Counted from the stretch's first letter, positions 16,128-24,532 are shown. The stretch: DNA of 64,000 bases from an uncultured Acidobacteriota bacterium (GCA_937859595.1 CALMAH010000016.1:248001-312000), one strand, 5' to 3'. Numbers and translations: made by a program. Notes: generated by a model not told the origin, from the letters alone.

Positions 16128-17891
16128 ATGCGAAAAAAAATCTCAACCCGAGGGACTCTCGTTGTTTTGGAGGGGCCAGACGGGGTTGGCAAGACCAGTT
16201 TATCTCAGGCGATCGAAGATCACTTCCGGGAAGGTCCGGAAGCATTTCTTTCCTTGTCTTTTCCCGGTCGCGCCTCCGGCACGTTGGGAAAACTTGTCTA
16301 TGATATCCATCATGATAGTTCTAAGCACGGCGTTGAAGAAATCACGGAATTCAGCAAACAGATCCTCCATATAGCCGCACATATCGACAGTATTGAAAAA
16401 ATTATTGGTCCTGCACTGGATGCCGGAAAGAATGTCCTAGTCGACAGGTATTGGTGGTCCGCTTGGGTTTATGGAGTTGTCTGTGGACTCAATCGACCTC
16501 GCTTAAAAAAACTGATCGATCTCGAGCGTAGTTTTTGGAAAAATTATTCGCCAACCGCGATCTTTCTTATTACACGAGACAATCCGATAGACCGAAATGT
16601 CGATTCTAGAGAATGGTCGGCTTTGAGTCATGAATATGATGTTCTTGCGGAAAGAGAAAAAGAAAAGCAACAGATTTTCTGGACTCCGAATGAAGGTTCT
16701 TTCGCGGAACTTTCTTCGGCGGTTATCGAGACAATATCGACCGTGCTGCGATCGGAAAAAGCAAGGTCCAGGTCTAAGCAGACATCACGGCGAGTGCTTA
16801 CGCAGCTCTCAATGGACTTTGAAAAACCGACCATTCTCAAGGTCAGCATTGCCGCTCCGACGGTCATTACCTCGCATATCCGTCCTGCCAAGCCAACAAT
16901 CGTATTCGACACGTACTGGAAGTTTGCGGTCGAACGACAGAATATTTTCTTTAAGAGACAGAAAGGTGAACCGGCACCATGGACGCAGGATCCCGTGCTA
17001 GGAAAGTACAAGTTTACGAATGCTTATCGAGCATCCGACCGCGTAAGTCAGTTTCTGATCCGAGATGTCATTTACAACTCGGAACTATCAAATGATGGGC
17101 AGGAAATTTTCTTTCGAATCGTATTATTCAAACTCTTCAATAAGATCGAAACGTGGAACTTGCTTCGATATAAGCTCGGTGAAATATCGTATAAAGATTT
17201 TGATGCTGAGGTTTACGACCGCATTCTCACGGATGCTATGTCGCTGGGCAATGCCATTTATTCCGGGGCGTATATCATGCCTTCGGGCGGTAAGAACTTC
17301 GGTCTGGATATGAAGCACCGAACTCACCTTAAGCTACTCGATATGATGATGAAAGATGAGCTGTATAAGAAGATTGCCGATTCTAAAAAGATGCAGTACG
17401 GCTTTGAGATGCTTCGAGCCTATCCATCGATCGGCGATTTTCTCGCCTACCAGTTCATAGTAGACATTAACTACAGTGAGTTAACCAATTATCGTGAAAG
17501 TGATTTTGTCGTGCCCGGACCTGGAGCCCTCGATGGGATTCGAAAATGCTTTACCGATCGGGGTGGATTGAACGAAGGCGAACTAATCAAATTTGTAGCG
17601 GACATACAGGAACAAGAATTCGAGAGACTCGGATTAGAGTTCCGAGACCTATGGGGCAGACCCTTGCAACTGATCGATTGCCAGAACCTCTTCTGCGAAG
17701 TGGATAAATATGCCAGAGTTATGCATCCGGAGATATCGGGAATCACTGGTCGAACCAGAATCAAACAGACGCATAGACCAAACCATCAGTTGATTGATTT
17801 TTGGTACCCGCCAAAATGGGAAATAAACGAAGCTATAGCCGCGGAAGATGCCGTTGCTCGTAAAGCACGTAAAATGGGTAGGGGGCGATAG
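16128..17891 (+). CDS. Thymidylate-kinase-like P-loop domain fused to 5-hmdU-kinase-type helical domain
   Basis: The 587-residue protein has two parts. Residues 1-205 are a dTMP-kinase-like P-loop kinase: GPDGVGKT at 16-23, FPGR at 44-47 and VDRYWWSAWVYG at 104-115, equivalent to the DR[YF]xxS motif. After a Ser/Arg linker, residues about 258-560 match the all-helical domain found with 5-hmdU DNA kinases and alpha-glutamyl/putrescinyl-thymine pyrophosphorylases: FAVERQNIFFKR, then PWTQDPVLGKYKFTNAYRAS and DRVSQFLIRDVI. That domain was defined in phage and bacterial thymine-hypermodification systems. The start codon has only a weak ribosome-binding site and is followed by a run of eight A. The likely substrate is a modified pyrimidine nucleotide or base; this is inference. 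Confidence 0.8.
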   Translation: MRKKISTRGTLVVLEGPDGVGKTSLSQAIEDHFREGPEAFLSLSFPGRASGTLGKLVYDIHHDSSKHGVEEITEFSKQILHIAAHIDSIEKIIGPALDAGKNVLVDRYWWSAWVYGVVCGLNRPRLKKLIDLERSFWKNYSPTAIFLITRDNPIDRNVDSREWSALSHEYDVLAEREKEKQQIFWTPNEGSFAELSSAVIETISTVLRSEKARSRSKQTSRRVLTQLSMDFEKPTILKVSIAAPTVITSHIRPAKPTIVFDTYWKFAVERQNIFFKRQKGEPAPWTQDPVLGKYKFTNAYRASDRVSQFLIRDVIYNSELSNDGQEIFFRIVLFKLFNKIETWNLLRYKLGEISYKDFDAEVYDRILTDAMSLGNAIYSGAYIMPSGGKNFGLDMKHRTHLKLLDMMMKDELYKKIADSKKMQYGFEMLRAYPSIGDFLAYQFIVDINYSELTNYRESDFVVPGPGALDGIRKCFTDRGGLNEGELIKFVADIQEQEFERLGLEFRDLWGRPLQLIDCQNLFCEVDKYARVMHPEISGITGRTRIKQTHRPNHQLIDFWYPPKWEINEAIAAEDAVARKARKMGRGR

Positions 17892-17894
17892 CCA

Positions 17895-18785
17895 ATGGAT
17901 TTCAAAGAATATCAATTGAAGGCTCTTGAATCCGATCAGGTGCCGACAGAAAAATATCGGGAAGATCTGATCGAAAAGATAGTTCCCTTGCTGGGACTCG
18001 CTGGCGAGGCCGGTGGGCTGCTGAGCGAATACAAGAAGCACCTCCGTGATGGTCCTGCACACAAATTGTTCAAAGAAAGAATCTCGGAAGAGCTTGGGGA
18101 TCTACTCTGGTATATTTCGAATGTCGCGTCAAAATTTGATCTAGATCTCGAGACAATAGCAAAGGACAATATTGAGAAGGTACAGGAGCGATTCGTACAT
18201 AAAACCGCCGGAGCAACGTGTTACATATTTGATAGAGATTTTCCAGAGAACGAAACCCTGCCCCGCCAGTTTATGATCGAGATAAAAGAGCTTAAGGAGA
18301 ATGCATCGTATCGTGTGCAAGCCTTCTACGAAGGGAAACAGGTTGGTAATGATTTGACGGATAACGCTCATGATCCCGACGGATACAGATTTCACGACGT
18401 TTTCCACCTTGGATATGCGGCTGTGCTCGGTTGGTCTCCGGTAACGAGAAAGATACTGGGACGAAAGCGAAAAAGCCGGCCGCAAATCGATGAGGTCGAA
18501 GACGGTGGAAGAGCGAATGCCATTGAAGAGGGCGTATCCGCTTTGGTATTCTCGTACGCGGAGGCTCACGGCTTTTTCGAAAATGTGTCCGAGTTGGACT
18601 ACAGTTTATTAAAGACCATAGGATACTTAACCAATCGCCTGGAAGTAAACATTTGTTCCACGGGTGATTGGGAACGCGCAGTTCTTACTGGTTATAAAGT
18701 TTGGCGCCGGATACGAGATCATCATGGTGGAAGGGTCATCGCTGACCTGGATCAGCAAACTCTCGAGTTCGAAAAACTCTACTGA
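17895..18785 (+). CDS. MazG-like nucleotide pyrophosphohydrolase with C-terminal domain
   Basis: The 296-residue protein starts 3 nt after the kinase fusion. Residues 1-100 are MazG-like: LLGLAGEAGGLLSEYKKHL and SEELGDLLWYISNVA carry the acidic helices that bind magnesium (Glu 38, Glu 45, Glu 65, Glu 66, Asp 69); one glutamate of the common EAGE pattern is Gly here. Residues 110-296 form a second conserved region with DPDGYRFHDVFHLGYAAVLG and NAIEEGVSALVFSYAEAHGF, rich in His, Glu and Asp and possibly also metal binding, which I cannot assign. MazG enzymes hydrolyse dNTPs or NTPs to monophosphates, so this one may clear competing or unwanted nucleotides. Confidence 0.85.
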   Translation: MDFKEYQLKALESDQVPTEKYREDLIEKIVPLLGLAGEAGGLLSEYKKHLRDGPAHKLFKERISEELGDLLWYISNVASKFDLDLETIAKDNIEKVQERFVHKTAGATCYIFDRDFPENETLPRQFMIEIKELKENASYRVQAFYEGKQVGNDLTDNAHDPDGYRFHDVFHLGYAAVLGWSPVTRKILGRKRKSRPQIDEVEDGGRANAIEEGVSALVFSYAEAHGFFENVSELDYSLLKTIGYLTNRLEVNICSTGDWERAVLTGYKVWRRIRDHHGGRVIADLDQQTLEFEKLY

Positions 18786-18819
18786 TCGTCCAATGGGAAC
18801 ATTTAGAAAGATTTAATAT

Positions 18820-19080
18820 ATGTCTGAGAAAACAGTTCGGGATCTGGCCAACGATGCCCTAGGCTTCACTAAGCGGGGGCTTGAGATGATCGTTGAGACC
18901 TATGATATGCAAGCGGCAGCTTTGAGTATGCCGCTGAACCGTGATTTTGAACAGATCGTTCACGAAATTGCAAGGAAACAAAAGCTAGCGGTGGAATTGA
19001 TTCAGAATGCTATGACAATCGAGAAGGGTCTAATGCAACGGCAGGCAGAGGCCATCCAAAAGCTTATTGGTAAACTCTGA
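18820..19080 (+). CDS. Small all-helical protein, unknown
   Basis: This 86-residue protein lies 34 nt after the MazG-like gene and 13 nt before dUTPase. Nearly the whole chain is predicted helical with heptad-like spacing (for example LAVELIQNAMTIEKGLMQRQ) and no signal peptide. It may be an oligomerising accessory subunit of the operon products. No family recognised. Confidence 0.65.
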   Translation: MSEKTVRDLANDALGFTKRGLEMIVETYDMQAAALSMPLNRDFEQIVHEIARKQKLAVELIQNAMTIEKGLMQRQAEAIQKLIGKL

Positions 19081-19093
19081 AGGAATCTTTTCA

Positions 19094-19519
19094 ATGGAAA
19101 AACTCTTATTTAAGAAAGTTCACCCGAAAGCGACTCTACCCACCAGAGGCAGTGGTGACGCATGCGGGTTGGATGTTTATTCCTTGGAGGATACTGTGAT
19201 CGAACCGGCCGCCAGGAAAGCGGTCCGAACAGGATTCGCGGTTGCCGTTCCCGGTGGATTTTATGGAAGAATGGCCCCCCGATCCGGTCTAGCCCTGAAA
19301 TTCGGAATCGATGTTATGGCCGGAGTTATTGACGCCGATTACAGAGGAGAGGTTCTGTGCCTTCTCATTAACCTCGGTGAGGATGCCTTTCAGATAAGGG
19401 CGGGCGACCGGATTGCTCAGTTGATAATCGAAAAGGTGGCAATCAGGGAACCGATTTGGAGTGAGGAATTGCCGGTAACGGAGCGAGGAGTGATGGGATT
19501 CGGGAGCACTGGAACATAA
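19094..19519 (+). CDS. dut: dUTP diphosphatase (dUTPase)
   Basis: The 141-residue trimeric dUTPase hydrolyses dUTP to dUMP and pyrophosphate. The five motifs are visible: SGDACGLDVYS (I), MAPRSGLAL (II), VMAGVIDADYRGEV (III), GDRIAQLII (IV) and ERGVMGFGSTG (V). The ATG at 19094 is chosen over an in-frame upstream start inside the previous gene's end. It closes the operon that also encodes the thymidylate-synthase-like protein, for which its product dUMP would be the natural substrate. It converges with the minus-strand radical SAM gene, with no strong terminator in the 30-bp gap. Confidence 0.95.
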   Translation: MEKLLFKKVHPKATLPTRGSGDACGLDVYSLEDTVIEPAARKAVRTGFAVAVPGGFYGRMAPRSGLALKFGIDVMAGVIDADYRGEVLCLLINLGEDAFQIRAGDRIAQLIIEKVAIREPIWSEELPVTERGVMGFGSTGT

Positions 19520-19549
19520 ATAACTCAGTGGCATTCTTTCGTTATAGTT

Positions 19550-20218
19550 TTATCCGCCAATTAGGCGCTGATTTTGCGATCCCCGGTACTCACCAGATCC
19601 ATTACGCATTTCGCTAATGAATGGGCCATCGATAAGCAAGTCGATATGGGTAAGTATATAGTCGATACTCGGCAGTTTTCGTTGTATCAGATGCTCCCTT
19701 GTGTAGCCCGAATATACCGTGATATGAAGAGCATGCTTCTTTAATCTGGACAGGAGTTCTGCAACAGCTCCAGGTTGATCGAACGGTTCACCGCCCAAGA
19801 TAGTAACACCGTCGTGATGCATGCGTTTCGAAAGTACTTCATCAACGATTGACGTGATCGAAACGAGAGTTCCGTTCTCACGTTCGTGCGTCTGGGGAAC
19901 GAAACACCCGACGCAACGAATTGAACACCCCGCGGTTTGAATTACACTGCGACGGCCGGGGCCGTCAACAACCGAGTTGTGATAAAGGCGGTAAAGCCAG
20001 ATCGAAAAAGGATCTGACTCGGGTTTATTGAAATCTGTTGATCTGGATTGCAAAACAGGTAAGTATCTTTCTTTTTCGGTCGGTTTTGCACAGTTCAAAT
20101 CTACTTGTGTCCCAAGGTCACCGGCAATCCCATCTACGGCTTGTTTATCCACCTGTGAGATCTCGACCGTAACGCGACCGACATCCGGTTCGAGTACGAA
20201 TACTAAGTCCTTATTCAT
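19550..20218 (-). CDS. NrdG-like radical SAM protein with N-terminal extension
   Basis: The 222-residue protein starts at ATG 20218, overlapping the DUF2997 stop by 8 nt, with an AGGG site before it. The catalytic part begins near residue 75: LYRLYHNSVVDGPGRRSVIQ then TAGCSIRCVGCFVPQTH, with the CxxxCxxC cluster motif, and ILGGEPFDQP for SAM, followed by DGPFISEMR and GSQNQRLI near the C-terminus, all typical of ribonucleotide-reductase activases and related 4Fe-4S single-cluster proteins. No NrdD is nearby. Its first 70 residues are an extra, partly beta-rich region of unknown role. Gene order links it to the DUF1257, DUF2997 and AAA genes. Confidence 0.87.
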   Translation of the reverse strand: MNKDLVFVLEPDVGRVTVEISQVDKQAVDGIAGDLGTQVDLNCAKPTEKERYLPVLQSRSTDFNKPESDPFSIWLYRLYHNSVVDGPGRRSVIQTAGCSIRCVGCFVPQTHERENGTLVSITSIVDEVLSKRMHHDGVTILGGEPFDQPGAVAELLSRLKKHALHITVYSGYTREHLIQRKLPSIDYILTHIDLLIDGPFISEMRNGSGEYRGSQNQRLIGG

Positions 20219-20402
20219 GGCCAACCCTTTTCTTTGTCGTCGGTCTCACGTGGTACTCGACGGTTTTCCGATCAGTTGTCGGTGTTCCGAGAACCCGTTT
20301 AAGCTGCTTCGCGGTTTGCTCGCACGCCGGGCCTTGAATACCGTTGATCTTCGTTTCGCAATTTCCCGTCTCGGTATCGATCGTGAATTCAATCTCAGCC
20401 AT
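20211..20402 (-). CDS. DUF2997-family small protein
   Basis: The 63-residue protein opens with MAEIEFTIDTETGNCETKIN and continues GIQGPACEQTAKQLKRVLG, the DUF2997 pattern: a beta-hairpin, a conserved Gly-x-x-Gly-x-x-Cys and a helix ending in Leu-Gly. Members are commonly encoded beside DUF1257 proteins and Ycf46-like ATPases, as here. Molecular function is unknown. Confidence 0.82.
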   Translation of the reverse strand: MAEIEFTIDTETGNCETKINGIQGPACEQTAKQLKRVLGTPTTDRKTVEYHVRPTTKKRVGHE

Positions 20403-20411
20403 ATCACTCCT

Positions 20412-20810
20412 TCAATATTTGACTCGTATCTTGATCGTCTTCCCGACACGCTCTTTGATAAGTGTCCCGCCGAGCTTCTTTGCCATCTTTCTTGCTGCTG
20501 CCTCGTGATAGTGATTCTGAAGCCGAACAACAAAGTCCTTGCCAAGGCGGTGATCAAGGTCCATATCGTCGATGACGGCAACATAACCCGACGACGTTTT
20601 CTGAAAGCCTATATCGGCCAACAGATGGTGCGTCTTAACATCCCGACGACGGATGATAATATCCGCTCTGCGGGCGCTTCGTTTATCCCATCCGTCTAGA
20701 AGCAAATCTTTCCCTTGAGTTACAGTCGTGAAGCCGATATCCGACAGGGCTTCTAACAGCAACTCTCCGTTCGCAAAAGACTGCGACTCAAATGTCATGT
20801 ACTTACTCAC
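20412..20810 (-). CDS. DUF1257 (Ycf35-like) protein
   Basis: This 132-residue protein begins at a GTG with a GGAGG upstream; the in-frame ATG at 20798 is farther from that site. It shows the DUF1257 layout: a start segment (TFESQSFANGELLLEALSDI), a charged middle (GWDKRSARRADIIIRRRDVK), a GFQKTSSGYVAVIDDMD strand and a VVRLQNHYHEAAARKMAKKL helix ending with a GGT turn. Related proteins are Ycf35 in plastids and cyanobacteria. The function is not established; association with Ycf46-type AAA proteins and DUF2997 is recurrent. Confidence 0.82.
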   Translation of the reverse strand: MSKYMTFESQSFANGELLLEALSDIGFTTVTQGKDLLLDGWDKRSARRADIIIRRRDVKTHHLLADIGFQKTSSGYVAVIDDMDLDHRLGKDFVVRLQNHYHEAAARKMAKKLGGTLIKERVGKTIKIRVKY

Positions 20811-20835
20811 AAGCGGTTTTTATCCTCCCTGCAGT

Positions 20836-22455
20836 TTAGAATTCGTAGATCCGATCCCCTCGGTTCCCAGCAATCCCTGAGTTGTCTAAACGCGTTCCAA
20901 CCCCTTTTATATTGTTCCGAGCCCATTTGCGGATCTCCTCGATCTTCTCGCTCATCATCTGGGCTGTGGGGGTGAGCTTTTCGGCGGCTTTAAGAACATC
21001 GCGTGTTTCGGCCTCGCGGTCTCCATCGATGAACGCTTCGAGGACACCGTCTTTTACTGTTTCCTCGATCTCCGAACCTGAAAAGTCCTTGCTCTTCTCT
21101 ACCAGCCTTTCAATATCGAATCGGTCGGGATCGAGCTGTCGTTTCTTGAAGTGGACTTTGAAGATCTCTGCCCTATCCTCCGAAGCTGGCAGATCAACGA
21201 AGTGTATGTAGGAAAACCGTCCGATACGGAACTGCTCGGACTCAAGCTCCCGAACGTCGTTGGCGGTAGCAAACACAAGAACATCCTTATTGTCCTGCAT
21301 CCAGTTAAGCAGATAAGAGATGGTTCTTGCTGTTTCTCCTCCGTCGGTCTTGTTTGAAGACTTCATCCCTGAAACCGCTTTCTCGAACTCGCTTATCCCG
21401 AGAATCCCCTTTATGGTTCCCGCGATCGACAGAGCTCGCTTTATCGACATTGCGGAGGAACCGATCACGCCGCCTCCCTCGCCCATGATCGAACCGAAAT
21501 CGAGATCGAGAAGGGCCCGGTTTGTGATGCTCGAAGCTACGCGTTTGCAAAGGTCCTTGCCGCATCCCGGTAGGCCGACAAGCAGGATCCCTTTGCACGG
21601 CTCGACGTGCCGGGCCTTTGCTCTTGGACTGAAGGTATAGGCGGCTCGTTCAAGGATCGCTCGCAATGACTGATAACCGCCGAGATTGCTCGCCGGTTCC
21701 GGATGAACGTAAGTCAGCGATCCGCTGCCACGGATCACATTCTTTTTCTCTTCGAGAATGACCTTTATCGAATCCTGATTGAGGCCGTTGCAGCTGATGA
21801 CTGCCTTGGCGATGACGTTGCTGATCTCACCGGCGGACAACCCGAGGAGTGATTGCAGCAAAGCGGTCTGCGTCTCCTTTGTAAGATCGATCGCCAGTCC
21901 GCTGGATCGGAGGTTCTCAAGCTGAAGTTCAATTGAGTCTTCGATCTCGGTTTCCTTTGGTAGTTCAAGTTCGATCTGAGTGATCTCCTTTTCGAGAGTT
22001 TTCAGATCTGGAAAGCTCGGGCCGACGAAAAGGACAGTCGCCTTTGTCGATTTCAGCTTCCAGGCGATCTCCCGGAGTCTCCGTACCAGCACGGCGTCTT
22101 CCTGTCCATAAGGCGAGATATATGGAGCATAATCACAGAGTAGAAAGATGCCCGCCTTCTGCTCGGCGATAAACCCAAGCACGCTCTCGGGATCCTCAGT
22201 ATCTCCGATCGTAGTCGGATTCTGCTGCAGTCCCTCTTTCGGATCGACGACCTTTTGGAGTCCTGTGGGTCGGCTCCAGAAATAGAGAGGCTTTTCCTTG
22301 TGCCTTTCCTGGAATACAAGATCGAGCAGAGCTTCACGGACACGATCTTCCTCGTAGGTGTTGATCGCGATCAATGGGTAACGTGCCCGTATGCGAATAT
22401 CGAGTTCGCGCAGAAATCTCTCGATGCTTTTCGCATCGGAAGTTTGGTCGGCCAT
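20836..22455 (-). CDS. Ycf46-like AAA protein with altered Walker motifs
   Basis: The 539-residue protein has the Ycf46-type N-terminal domain (LDIRIRARYPLIAINTYEED and the later IFLLCDYAPYI) and a C-terminal AAA domain from about residue 260. The Walker A reads GLPGCGKDL (residues 294-302), with Asp 301 where Ser or Thr should coordinate magnesium. The Walker B region reads GILGISEFEKAVSG, where Ser 355 replaces the Asp of the usual WIDEIEKA. The sensor and arginine-finger region (VFATANDVRELESEQFRIGR) is kept. Nucleotide hydrolysis may be lost or altered. It heads a four-gene set with DUF1257, DUF2997 and radical SAM genes. Confidence 0.87.
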   Translation of the reverse strand: MADQTSDAKSIERFLRELDIRIRARYPLIAINTYEEDRVREALLDLVFQERHKEKPLYFWSRPTGLQKVVDPKEGLQQNPTTIGDTEDPESVLGFIAEQKAGIFLLCDYAPYISPYGQEDAVLVRRLREIAWKLKSTKATVLFVGPSFPDLKTLEKEITQIELELPKETEIEDSIELQLENLRSSGLAIDLTKETQTALLQSLLGLSAGEISNVIAKAVISCNGLNQDSIKVILEEKKNVIRGSGSLTYVHPEPASNLGGYQSLRAILERAAYTFSPRAKARHVEPCKGILLVGLPGCGKDLCKRVASSITNRALLDLDFGSIMGEGGGVIGSSAMSIKRALSIAGTIKGILGISEFEKAVSGMKSSNKTDGGETARTISYLLNWMQDNKDVLVFATANDVRELESEQFRIGRFSYIHFVDLPASEDRAEIFKVHFKKRQLDPDRFDIERLVEKSKDFSGSEIEETVKDGVLEAFIDGDREAETRDVLKAAEKLTPTAQMMSEKIEEIRKWARNNIKGVGTRLDNSGIAGNRGDRIYEF

Positions 22456-22742
22456 AAAGGAATATTAGTAAAATTCAGAACTCCAAAGAGTCGATCTGTC
22501 CTTGATTGAGAATCCCATTGACCCTCATTATTCTATCTGCCGCTTATTTTTGTGTTTAAGCGGGATCAGCAACTTTTGGCATATTTGACAAGAAAAATAT
22601 TGAAAACCTTGTCACTGTTATTGCCTGGGTCGCAGTAGTGCAGATACGCTGCTTCGACTATTCGGGATGCCATTGGAATATGTGTTTCGGCAAAAATATT
22701 TCTTATGCCGAGCGGTGAAAGAGCTTTCCCAAATTGTTTGAC

Positions 22743-24185
22743 TCAAAGCTCCAGCGCCGACAGGCGATCTTCGTCCAGAAGTTTTTTCGATTGAACCGAG
22801 GTTAGACGCAGTATGTCATTCAAAGCGGTTCGCATCTCTTCGGGAGATCTTTGCTTTACTTCACGTCCGGCCGCATTTTCGAGTTTGCCCAGCACTTCTT
22901 CGAGGGAGGTGTCGCCGGTAAAATTCATCAACTGATACCACTCGCACATTTGTCTTGCTCGCTTCGCCAGAGATCCCGGAACGAATTTCGCGTCTTTCAT
23001 CCTTTCGGCCATTTCCGTGGCCGCCTCGAAAAGCTTCGCAGTGATCTGTGCAAAACCTTCCTTTACGGGAGACACGGCCTCTTCAGCCTCGCGGCGTGCG
23101 GCCTCGATCTTCATACTGCGGATGCGTTCCTTTACTTCACGCTCTCGTTTTGTTTCTTCGGCCGCTTCGATGACTTTCATCTGCTCGATCCGGCGTTTCG
23201 CGTCGAGTTCCAGTTCGAGGTTTGTTCTTTCGGCATCTGTTTTTGCAGTTTCAAGAGCGAGAGTGCGTGTGAGGTTTCGTTCTGCGATCATTTCCGAGCC
23301 GAGTACGATCACTTTCGGCTTCATCGTTATCACAAGACCGTCTCGGATCATTTCTCTCGTCGGCACCATTCCAAGCGCCTGTGCGATCACGGCTTCGACA
23401 AACTCATCTCTGTTGAATGGTTCCTCAGTAGTTGCCTGCAGCCTGCCTGCCGAGTCTTCGGCAAGTTCACGAAAACTGTCTGTTAGAAGCTCAATGATCT
23501 CATCGTATTTTTTGAGGACTTCGGCTTTAGCAGCAGAAAGCGTCTCGCAAGCATGGAAGTAAGCCTGTTCGAACTGCTCGAATGCTGTCCACGGGATCCA
23601 TTTGTACTCGCTTGTGCCCCAGACCGTTTCGCAGAGCGTGAAACGAAAGCCGTATCTATTGAGAGCGTTGTGGGCTTGTGCTGCGCCTCGCATCAGTTTG
23701 TTTCGATAAACGTCCGGAAGCAAACCAGCCCGGGGCGGACTGACACGAACGGCAGCATTTTCGGAAAGCTTTACGCCCAGCGTTTTCCATTCAAGCTGCC
23801 GCACGAGACTCCCAAAACCCCGGCAGTCGATATTCATGAATATCCCTTCGCTCTCAAGCGTGGAGAGATCGAAAGGAAGCGATTCGACATCACTCGCGTC
23901 GATCCCAAGTTCTACCGCCGCTCTTTCCTTTCTTTCATCAAGACGGCTAAGGACATCGTGAACGATGTCCGATCGTAAAGGTACATGAACGGACGGTATG
24001 CTTTCCGGAGTCTCCGTAACATCCGGCACTTCAGGACTGTGGGATGGCGTGGAATTCGGTTGTTTATTCGGCTCAACACGTCCGCTCCCGCCAAAGATAT
24101 TCTGCAAGACCGAAGAGGCCAGCGAATTCGGGTCTGGAACCGCACCCGGACTGTTGGTACTCCGGTTGTGTAGCTGAGTTTCCAT
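22743..24185 (-). CDS. Large accessory-element protein, possibly DUF3150-like
   Basis: The protein has 480 residues from ATG 24185, which has a nearby AAAGGTGTGAAG. The first 80 residues are low-complexity, rich in Pro, Ser and Asn. Residues about 110-260 form a globular helical domain with KLMRGAAQAHNALNRYGFRF and a WIPWTAFEQFEQAYFHACET helix, a pattern close to DUF3150 proteins (long helix, then 'yGvrt..Gw.vP'). Residues about 300-400 form a charged coiled coil (LELELDAKRRIEQMKVIEAA and onward). A DUF3150-like family is my best guess. It is followed by 287 bp with no gene (22456-22742), in which I see only the presumed promoter region of the AAA gene. Confidence 0.7.
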   Translation of the reverse strand: METQLHNRSTNSPGAVPDPNSLASSVLQNIFGGSGRVEPNKQPNSTPSHSPEVPDVTETPESIPSVHVPLRSDIVHDVLSRLDERKERAAVELGIDASDVESLPFDLSTLESEGIFMNIDCRGFGSLVRQLEWKTLGVKLSENAAVRVSPPRAGLLPDVYRNKLMRGAAQAHNALNRYGFRFTLCETVWGTSEYKWIPWTAFEQFEQAYFHACETLSAAKAEVLKKYDEIIELLTDSFRELAEDSAGRLQATTEEPFNRDEFVEAVIAQALGMVPTREMIRDGLVITMKPKVIVLGSEMIAERNLTRTLALETAKTDAERTNLELELDAKRRIEQMKVIEAAEETKREREVKERIRSMKIEAARREAEEAVSPVKEGFAQITAKLFEAATEMAERMKDAKFVPGSLAKRARQMCEWYQLMNFTGDTSLEEVLGKLENAAGREVKQRSPEEMRTALNDILRLTSVQSKKLLDEDRLSALEL

Positions 24186-24187
24186 CT

Positions 24188-24532
24188 TCACACCTTTTGC
24201 CAGCCGCCTGTTTGTTGATAGCACGCAAAGGACCAGGGTTGGCATTTGCTAAACGGCATCGGTTTGAAATATATATCCCGCTCGACCCTGAAACCGCTTA
24301 CTTCAACCTCTTCGAGTTCGCTCAGCGCAAAATACCCCCATTCACGCTCGAAACCGACTACATGGCCATAGAACAAGTAGTCATCTCCTTCCGGCCCGCC
24401 TTCGGTGACGAACCAGGTCCATCCGGAAGCCTGAAAGAAAAACTTTGCAAACACTATCGGATCAGAAAGGTCTGCCTGCTGGCGCAATCTAGGCAATGCA
24501 CTCCTGAGAGCGTCATCGAGAAGTCTTGGCAT
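24188..24532 (-). CDS. DUF2958-family protein
   Basis: The protein has 114 residues from ATG 24532, which lies just past the ThiF stop. Motifs are typical for DUF2958: VFAKFFFQASGWTWFVTEGG, DDYLFYGHVVGFEREWGYFA, LSELEEV and VERDIYFKPMPF. These proteins occur on plasmids and integrative elements and often sit near PRTRC genes; their activity is unknown. Confidence 0.87.
   Translation of the reverse strand: MPRLLDDALRSALPRLRQQADLSDPIVFAKFFFQASGWTWFVTEGGPEGDDYLFYGHVVGFEREWGYFALSELEEVEVSGFRVERDIYFKPMPFSKCQPWSFACYQQTGGWQKV

Noticed and set aside
19520..19549. Bidirectional terminator between dut and the radical SAM gene
   Set aside because: Only a 5-bp ATAAC/GTTAT pairing with a wide loop; too weak to call.
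19550..20218. Anaerobic ribonucleotide reductase activase (nrdG)
   Set aside because: No nrdD in the window and a long N-terminal extension; linkage is to DUF1257/DUF2997 genes.
22743..24185. ParB-like member of the PRTRC cassette
   Set aside because: No ParB box or HTH found; sequence looks more like a DUF3150-type helical protein with a coiled coil.
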